DNA from: an uncultured Clostridia bacterium
Lineage (GTDB): Bacteria; Bacillota; Clostridia; Monoglobales; Monoglobaceae
NCBI GenBank assembly: GCA_945878965.1
Contig: CAMCUJ010000002.1
Span: 1 to 18,302, forward strand
Length of the DNA: 18,302 bases
Direction of reading: 5' to 3'
In this document: piece after piece, positions 13,751 to 18,302 of the stretch
Position numbering within the stretch: position 1 is the first letter of the stretch
How the letters are laid out: every line of letters begins with the position of its first letter
Notes under the pieces: generated by a model
What the model was told of the DNA's origin: nothing
Databases searched by the model: none
The model's input: the letters and a program-made list of their open reading frames with translations, nothing else
Program-made: the position numbers and the translations under genes

Positions 13751-15792
13751 CTGAATTGGAGTTTAAAAATATTAAAGGCAGATATTTTGTATTATATATA
13801 TTTATATTAATATTTGTAGGTCTTTGTGTATGGAGGCTTGCGGATTTGCAGATTGTGCAGGGAAATGCCTATAAGGAAAAATCCGAGAGCCGTCTTATTC
13901 GTGCATATCCGATAAAAGCGCCGAGAGGTGAGATAGTTGACAGATTCGGAAGACCTCTTGTAACCAATAAGATGGGATTTTATGTTCAGATTCAGGATAT
14001 GAATCTAAGTGATGATGAACTTAACCGTATCATATACACATTGCTTTCTATATTGGACGAGGATGGAGTTGAATATGAAAGCCTTTTTCCTATGAAAGCT
14101 CAGCCGCTTCGCTATGAATTTGATGAAAACGGTGCAAGCGACGAACAGATTTTAAATTGGAAAACCGCAAATAAGCTTGATAATTACGGATCGGCATCAG
14201 ATGTACTTAATTATTATAAGAACTATTTTAAGATATCTGGTGAATATTCGGAAACTGATGCTTTAAGAATTATTTCTGTAAGGTACGATATGAAAAAGAA
14301 AAATTTCAGCATAATGACTCCGTTTAATCTGGTTACAGATATACAAATGGAAACTGTACAGAAGATAAAGGAACGTTCAGCTGAAATGCCGGGTGTTAAT
14401 GTTGAAATAGAACCGATACGTGAATATGTTCAGGCAGGTCTTGCATCACACGTTTTGGGAAGAACGGGAATTATATACGAGGAAGAATACCGTGAACTTA
14501 AGGATAAAGGCTACGGAATGAATGATATAATCGGTAAAGACGGACTTGAAAAGGTTCTTGAAAGCTATCTTAAGGGTAAGGACGGTTACAAGAAGGTTGA
14601 ACAGACAAGAGGCGGAAATGTGTCACAGGTATTAATTACTCAAGAGCCGACTCCGGGCAATTATGCTGTTTTAACTCTCGACTCAAAATTACAGGCAGTA
14701 ACCGAAAAGGCACTTGAAACGCATATTACCGAAGCAAGGAGCGGAAAAGGCAAGAATGCTTACTGCGGTGCTGCGGTTGCTGTTGAAATAAACAGCGGTG
14801 ACGTTTTAGCTATGGCGTCTTATCCGAGCTATGATTTATCAAAATACAATGAGGAGTATTCCTCTCTTTATTCGGACAGTAAAAAGCCGTTGTTTAACCG
14901 AGCATTAAACGGTGCATACGCACCGGGTTCAACCTTTAAGCCGCTTGTTTCAATTGCAGCGCTTGAGGAGGGAATTATAACTCCAAACACAAAAATTTTA
15001 GACCAGGGTATTTATAGGTATTATGCACCGTCATATCAGCCTACCTGTTTGATTTGGAAAAATTCGCATACAACTCATGGCAATATTAATGTTTCGGAAG
15101 CTATCGGAGTTTCGTGTAACTATTTCTTTTATGAAGTGGGCAGGCTTCTTACAATTGAAGGTATAAATAAATATGCAAAACAATTTGGGCTTGGTGAGTC
15201 TACAGGAATTGAGCTTTCTGAGTCACTCGGTATAGTTGCGGGACCCGAATACAGAAATAAGCTTAATATGACATGGTATCCCGGTGATACACTTCAGGCT
15301 GCAATAGGTCAGTCGGATAATATGTACACACCTGCTCAGCTTGCTTCATACGTTGCAACTCTTTTGAACAGGGGTAAGCGGTATGGGCTTCACTTGGTTA
15401 AGGAGGTTAAATCCTATGACAGCGGTGAGGTTATATTCAAGAATACACCTACTGTTTTATCTGAAACTACAATTAAGGAAGAAAACTTTTTAGCCGTTAA
15501 AGATGGAATGGGGCGAGTAACCGAAGATGGTACAGCTAAGGCTGTATTTGATAATTTTCCGATAACCGTTGGCGGAAAAACAGGAACCGCCGAGGTTTCA
15601 GGCGGAAGCGATAATGTTTTGTTTGTAGGCTTTGCTCCGTATGACAATCCGCAGATTGCGGTTGCCGTTGTAATTGAAAAGGGTGCGTCAAGCTCATTTG
15701 CCGCTAAAATTGCACGAGATATGTTTGAAAGCTATCTTGGAATTAATGAGGTTGAGGATATTGCTGACGGCTATAATAGGCTTATTAAATAA
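13747..15792 (+). CDS. mrdA: Penicillin-binding protein 2 (class B, elongation transpeptidase)
   Basis: This is the D,D-transpeptidase that crosslinks peptidoglycan during lateral growth. It has 681 residues: a short cytoplasmic tail, one transmembrane helix (about 13-33), a dimerisation or pedestal domain (about 50-300, beginning with RAYPIKAPRGEIVDRFGRPLV), and a C-terminal transpeptidase domain. All three catalytic motifs are present: S395-T-F-K398 (YAPGSTFKP), S456-C-N458 (GVSCNYFF) and K611-T-G613 (GGKTGTAE). The pedestal contains an extra charged stretch between about 100 and 190. GTG 13747 overlaps the mreD stop; AAAGGGTGA (13742-13750) would instead suit TTG 13756, six bases downstream of it, so the true start is one of these two and differs by three residues. 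Its neighbours make an elongation role much more likely than a sporulation or division role. Confidence 0.94.
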   Translation: MTELEFKNIKGRYFVLYIFILIFVGLCVWRLADLQIVQGNAYKEKSESRLIRAYPIKAPRGEIVDRFGRPLVTNKMGFYVQIQDMNLSDDELNRIIYTLLSILDEDGVEYESLFPMKAQPLRYEFDENGASDEQILNWKTANKLDNYGSASDVLNYYKNYFKISGEYSETDALRIISVRYDMKKKNFSIMTPFNLVTDIQMETVQKIKERSAEMPGVNVEIEPIREYVQAGLASHVLGRTGIIYEEEYRELKDKGYGMNDIIGKDGLEKVLESYLKGKDGYKKVEQTRGGNVSQVLITQEPTPGNYAVLTLDSKLQAVTEKALETHITEARSGKGKNAYCGAAVAVEINSGDVLAMASYPSYDLSKYNEEYSSLYSDSKKPLFNRALNGAYAPGSTFKPLVSIAALEEGIITPNTKILDQGIYRYYAPSYQPTCLIWKNSHTTHGNINVSEAIGVSCNYFFYEVGRLLTIEGINKYAKQFGLGESTGIELSESLGIVAGPEYRNKLNMTWYPGDTLQAAIGQSDNMYTPAQLASYVATLLNRGKRYGLHLVKEVKSYDSGEVIFKNTPTVLSETTIKEENFLAVKDGMGRVTEDGTAKAVFDNFPITVGGKTGTAEVSGGSDNVLFVGFAPYDNPQIAVAVVIEKGASSSFAAKIARDMFESYLGINEVEDIADGYNRLIK

Positions 15793-15831
15793 TTTATGCT
15801 AATTTTTAAGTGAGAGGTATTGATATTAACT

Positions 15832-16527
15832 ATGTTTGGAAAAGAATCAGAAATTGTGACCTTAAAGCATTACAAGGACGGAATGATACTTAATATTACT
15901 AAAGATGTTTCCTTTGATGATCTTATTAAGGCATGCAGACAAAAGTTTAAAAAGGCAAGAAAATTTCTTGCCGGCACAAATATAAGGCTTGGGTTTGAGG
16001 GAATTGTTCCGAGCTTTGAAAATCAAAAGAAGATTTTAGATGAAATATCATCTCTTCTTGATACTGAGGTTATGGCTTGGGAAAATCATGATGAGATAAA
16101 TCAGACTACAGAAGAAAAATTAAAGCGTGAAAATGAGCTGAATTCTCAGAAAATACTTAAATCGGCATTTGAAATTGATGTTGATGCGATGTACACTAAG
16201 TTTTATAAAAAAACTATCCGTTCAGGGCAGTTTTTAAAGTCCGACGGTCATATTGTAATAATAGGTGACGTAAATCCGGGTGCCGAGGTTGAAGCGGTAG
16301 GAAATATATTTGTAATGGGAACTGTAAAGGGTATTGTTCATGCAGGTTCACGAGGTGACAGAAATGCAGTAATTGTAGCACTTAATCTATCTCCGACGCA
16401 GCTTAGAATTGCGGACATAATTACAAGAGCCCCCGATGATTATCAAAAGGACTACTTAGAACCCGAAATGGCGTATATTGATGATGGGAAAATATTTATT
16501 GAAGAATTTCTACAGAAAAAGCGGTAA
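15832..16527 (+). CDS. minC: Septum site-determining protein MinC
   Basis: MinC is the FtsZ antagonist of the Min system; it is recruited to the membrane by MinD. The 231-residue protein has the two family domains: an N-terminal alpha/beta domain that acts on FtsZ (about 1-95) and a C-terminal beta-helix (about 128-225). The C-terminal domain shows TIRSGQ, IIGDVNPGAEVEAVGNIFVMGTVKGIVHAG and a following RGDRNAVIVA, the classic MinC signature for dimerisation and MinD contact. I start it at ATG 15832. GAGAGG (15812-15817) is 14 bases away, which is long, while TTG 15820 is only 2 bases from it, so either start is imperfect. It follows PBP2 at about 40 bases and probably belongs to the same transcript. 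Confidence 0.93.
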   Translation: MFGKESEIVTLKHYKDGMILNITKDVSFDDLIKACRQKFKKARKFLAGTNIRLGFEGIVPSFENQKKILDEISSLLDTEVMAWENHDEINQTTEEKLKRENELNSQKILKSAFEIDVDAMYTKFYKKTIRSGQFLKSDGHIVIIGDVNPGAEVEAVGNIFVMGTVKGIVHAGSRGDRNAVIVALNLSPTQLRIADIITRAPDDYQKDYLEPEMAYIDDGKIFIEEFLQKKR

Positions 16528-16534
16528 AATTGTT

Positions 16535-16563
16535 TTGACTTTTTGTTGAAAATGTGATATTAT
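16535..16563 (+). promoter_or_regulatory. Internal promoter upstream of minD
   Basis: TTGACT (16535-16540), a 17-base spacer and TATTAT (16558-16563) with TG at 16555-16556 form a good extended -10 promoter immediately after the minC stop. The start would be near 16570. The short leader contains a small hairpin, AGGGG (16580-16584) and CCCCT (16589-16593) with loop AAAT. Confidence 0.75.
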
Positions 16564-16630
16564 TAGAATATATGATTATAGGGGAAATCCCCTTATTGAA
16601 GAATGAGTATAAGTATTATGGAGGAATATG

Positions 16631-17437
16631 ATGGCACGTACAAAGTCACAGGTAATAGTTGTAACATCAGGAAAGGGCGGAGTTGGTAAAACAACTACCA
16701 CAGCGAATATAGGAGTAGGCTTATCACAGCTTAATAAGAGAGTTGTATTAATTGATACAGATATCGGTCTTAGAAATCTTGACGTTGTTTTAGGTCTTGA
16801 AAATCGAATAGTATATGATTTGGTTGATGTAGTATCGGGAAAATGCAAGGTTCGTCAGGCACTTATAAAGGATAAAAGATTTGAAGGACTTTATCTTATT
16901 CCGGCAGCTCAGACAAAGGATAAGGATGCTGTAAGCGTTGAGCAGATGAAAGCACTTTGTGATGAGCTTAAGAATGAATTTGATTTTGTTATAATAGACT
17001 GTCCGGCAGGTATTGAACAAGGCTTTAAGAATGCGATTGCAGGTGCGGATAAGGCTTTGGTTGTAACAACTCCTGAGGTTTCTGCCGTAAGAGATGCTGA
17101 CAGAATTATAGGACTTCTTGAAGCAAATGAGATTGATGAGCATTACTTAATAATAAACCGTGTAAGACAGGATATGGTTAAACGCGGTGATATGATGAAT
17201 ATGGATGATATTATAGAAATTCTTAACATTGATTTAATAGGTGTAATACCTGACGATGAGAGCATTATAGTATCTACAAATAAGGGCGAACCTGCTGTTG
17301 TGAATAATAAATCAAATGCAGGACAGGCATACAGAAATATTACAGGCAGAATTAACGGTGATAATATTCCGCTTATGGATTTGGATAGTTCTAACGGACT
17401 TTTAAAGAAAATAAAAAATATGTTTTCTAAGAAGTAA
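16631..17437 (+). CDS. minD: Septum site-determining ATPase MinD
   Basis: MinD is a ParA/MinD-type ATPase that binds the membrane as an ATP dimer, recruits MinC and is released by MinE. The 268-residue protein has a deviant Walker A SGKGGVGKTTTT (13-24) with the signature Lys15 and Lys20, the VLIDTDIGLRNLD segment, and Walker B-like FVIIDCPAGI. The last residues, GLLKKIKNMFSKK, form a basic amphipathic membrane-targeting helix. GGAGG (16620-16624) is 6 bases from ATG 16631 and 3 from ATG 16628, so I use the second ATG. It has its own promoter and is followed by minE after 36 bases, which would let MinD and MinE be made apart from the upstream shape genes. Confidence 0.96.
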   Translation: MARTKSQVIVVTSGKGGVGKTTTTANIGVGLSQLNKRVVLIDTDIGLRNLDVVLGLENRIVYDLVDVVSGKCKVRQALIKDKRFEGLYLIPAAQTKDKDAVSVEQMKALCDELKNEFDFVIIDCPAGIEQGFKNAIAGADKALVVTTPEVSAVRDADRIIGLLEANEIDEHYLIINRVRQDMVKRGDMMNMDDIIEILNIDLIGVIPDDESIIVSTNKGEPAVVNNKSNAGQAYRNITGRINGDNIPLMDLDSSNGLLKKIKNMFSKK

Positions 17438-17473
17438 TTAAGTTAAAAAAGTATATTTTGGAGGATAGTATCT

Positions 17474-17755
17474 ATGCTTGATTTATCAAAATTATTTGGT
17501 AAGAAAAAAGCTTCTAAGGATTTAGCGAAAGAAAGATTGCAGCTTGTATTGGTTCATGACCGAGCCAATGTTTCACCTGAATTTTTAGAAAGTATTAAAG
17601 ATGAAATAATGAAGGTTCTTGAAAAATATATGGATATAGATGAAGAGAACGGTCTTGACATACATATCACAACTGCAAAAAGCGAGGATGGAGATTTTCA
17701 GGTGCCTGCACTTACTGCAAGTATCCCTATTAAAAAGGTTAAAAGCAGAAATTAA
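17474..17755 (+). CDS. minE: Cell division topological specificity factor MinE
   Basis: MinE stimulates MinD ATPase and drives pole-to-pole oscillation of MinCD, so that division occurs at mid-cell. The 93-residue protein has an N-terminal membrane-binding stretch (LDLSKLFGKKK), the MinD-contact helix KDLAKERLQLVLVHDRA (15-31), and the topological specificity domain (about 33-90), including SPEFLESIKDEIMKVLEKYM and the strand GLDIHI. GGAGG (17460-17464) is 9 bases before the ATG. Its presence implies an oscillating Min system rather than a DivIVA-only one. In many Clostridia a rodA gene follows minE, but here a 140-base gap and mgsA follow. Confidence 0.93.
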   Translation: MLDLSKLFGKKKASKDLAKERLQLVLVHDRANVSPEFLESIKDEIMKVLEKYMDIDEENGLDIHITTAKSEDGDFQVPALTASIPIKKVKSRN

Positions 17756-17856
17756 AGTTTTTAGAGTTGGATTTTTTAGGTTGCGGTATAAGAAATATTA
17801 TGCTTTCGCTGTTTTAATCACTTAATTTTGGCAAGGGATAATTATTTCTGTTAAAC

Positions 17857-17862
17857 TATAAT
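17857..17862 (+). promoter_or_regulatory. Possible -10 element for mgsA
   Basis: A perfect TATAAT lies 34 bases before the mgsA start codon, in a 140-base gap. No convincing -35 is at 16-18 bases; TTGGCA (17828-17833) is 23 bases away. I see no clear terminator after minE, so mgsA may be both read through from minE and transcribed separately. Confidence 0.35.
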
Positions 17863-17895
17863 ATAGAATAATGTGGTTTTAAGGAGGAATGAAAA

Positions 17896-18300
17896 ATGAA
17901 TATTGCATTAATTGCCCATGATAAGAAAAAAGAGCTTATGGTTGATTTTTGTATAGCCTACAGCGGAATATTAAAAAAACATAAGCTGTGTGCAACAGGA
18001 ACAACGGGCAGTTTAATAATGGAGGCTACCGGACTTGAGGTAGATAAATTTTTGTCGGGTGCTCAGGGCGGTGACCAGCAAATCGGTGCAAGAATTGCAT
18101 ATAATGAGATAGATTTGGTGTTATTTTTCCGTGACCCGCTTACACCACAGACATATGAACCCAGTGTTTCCTCTTTATTTAAGTTATGTGACGTACACAA
18201 TATACCTCTTGCGACAAATGTTGCAACAGCTGAGGTTTTAATTCATGGTTTGGAACGTGGTGATTTGGATTGGCGTGATATCGTTAATCCTAAAAAGTAA
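17896..18300 (+). CDS. mgsA: Methylglyoxal synthase
   Basis: This enzyme converts dihydroxyacetone phosphate to methylglyoxal and phosphate, a bypass that releases phosphate when glycolysis is unbalanced. The 134-residue protein is complete within the window (stop 18298-18300). Recognisable features are [10 protein letters not shown] with His8, the phosphate loop ATGTTG (33-38), [10 protein letters not shown] (55-64) with Asp60 equivalent to the E. coli catalytic Asp71, FFRDPL with Asp80 equivalent to Asp91, and [11 protein letters not shown]. Two positions are unusual: where E. coli has His98 and Asp101 (PHDPDV), this protein has Tyr87 and Ser90 (TYEPSV). GGAGG (17883-17887) is 8 bases before ATG. 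mgsA after the min genes is a common clostridial arrangement. I keep the family call but treat normal activity as not assured. Confidence 0.9.
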   Translation: MNIALIAHDKKKELMVDFCIAYSGILKKHKLCATGTTGSLIMEATGLEVDKFLSGAQGGDQQIGARIAYNEIDLVLFFRDPLTPQTYEPSVSSLFKLCDVHNIPLATNVATAEVLIHGLERGDLDWRDIVNPKK

Positions 18301-18302
18301 TA

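Overview
The window reads as a chromosomal segment of a low-G+C, strictly anaerobic member of the Clostridia (Bacillota). The evidence is A/T-rich codon use, strong GGAGG-type ribosome binding sites, an electron-bifurcating NfnAB pair, a hexameric-type glutamate dehydrogenase, and an mreBCD-PBP2-minCDE-mgsA block in the order usual for Clostridia. The secreted protein at the left end resembles accessory modules of polysaccharide-degrading gut Clostridia, so a gut or rumen species is plausible, but I cannot name a genus. Every gene I can support lies on the + strand.

Layout. (1) 1-60 is the C-terminal tail of a membrane protein. (2) 83-1474 is a self-contained unit: strong promoter, signal-peptide protein without an evident catalytic domain, terminator. 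(3) 1469-1835 is non-coding and unlike its surroundings: a tandem pair of 52-bp hairpin-bearing repeats, then a CG-dinucleotide-rich block with more inverted repeats. (4) 1882-4183 is an extended -10 promoter driving nfnA and nfnB, which overlap; gdhA (4397-5743) follows after a 213-bp leader. Together they suggest a module that makes NADPH and uses it for ammonium assimilation. (5) 5841-6797 holds an ADP-ribose-type Nudix hydrolase and the cell-division factor ZapA. (6) 6798-7109 is non-coding, with a GC hairpin, three degenerate copies of a ~40-bp-period repeat and an A/T-rich heptad run. (7) 7125-11256 holds a U32/RlhA-like protein, dUTPase, a NusG-domain-II membrane protein, a Gx-family transporter and a Maf pyrophosphatase; dut to the transporter are packed with overlap or 1-bp spacing. 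(8) 11338-17755 is the cell-shape and division block: mreB, mreC, mreD, PBP2, minC, minD and minE, with an internal promoter before minD. (9) 17896-18300 is methylglyoxal synthase.

How the genes work together: MreBCD and PBP2 belong to the lateral-wall elongation machinery, MinCDE positions the Z ring, ZapA stabilises FtsZ filaments, and Dut, Maf and the Nudix enzyme clean the nucleotide pools. Most of the window is ordinary conserved housekeeping. I found no convincing new system. The points most worth a second look are the orphan secreted protein, the two repeat-rich intergenic regions, unusual residues at two active-site positions of MgsA, and a degenerate cysteine motif in the NusG-II protein.
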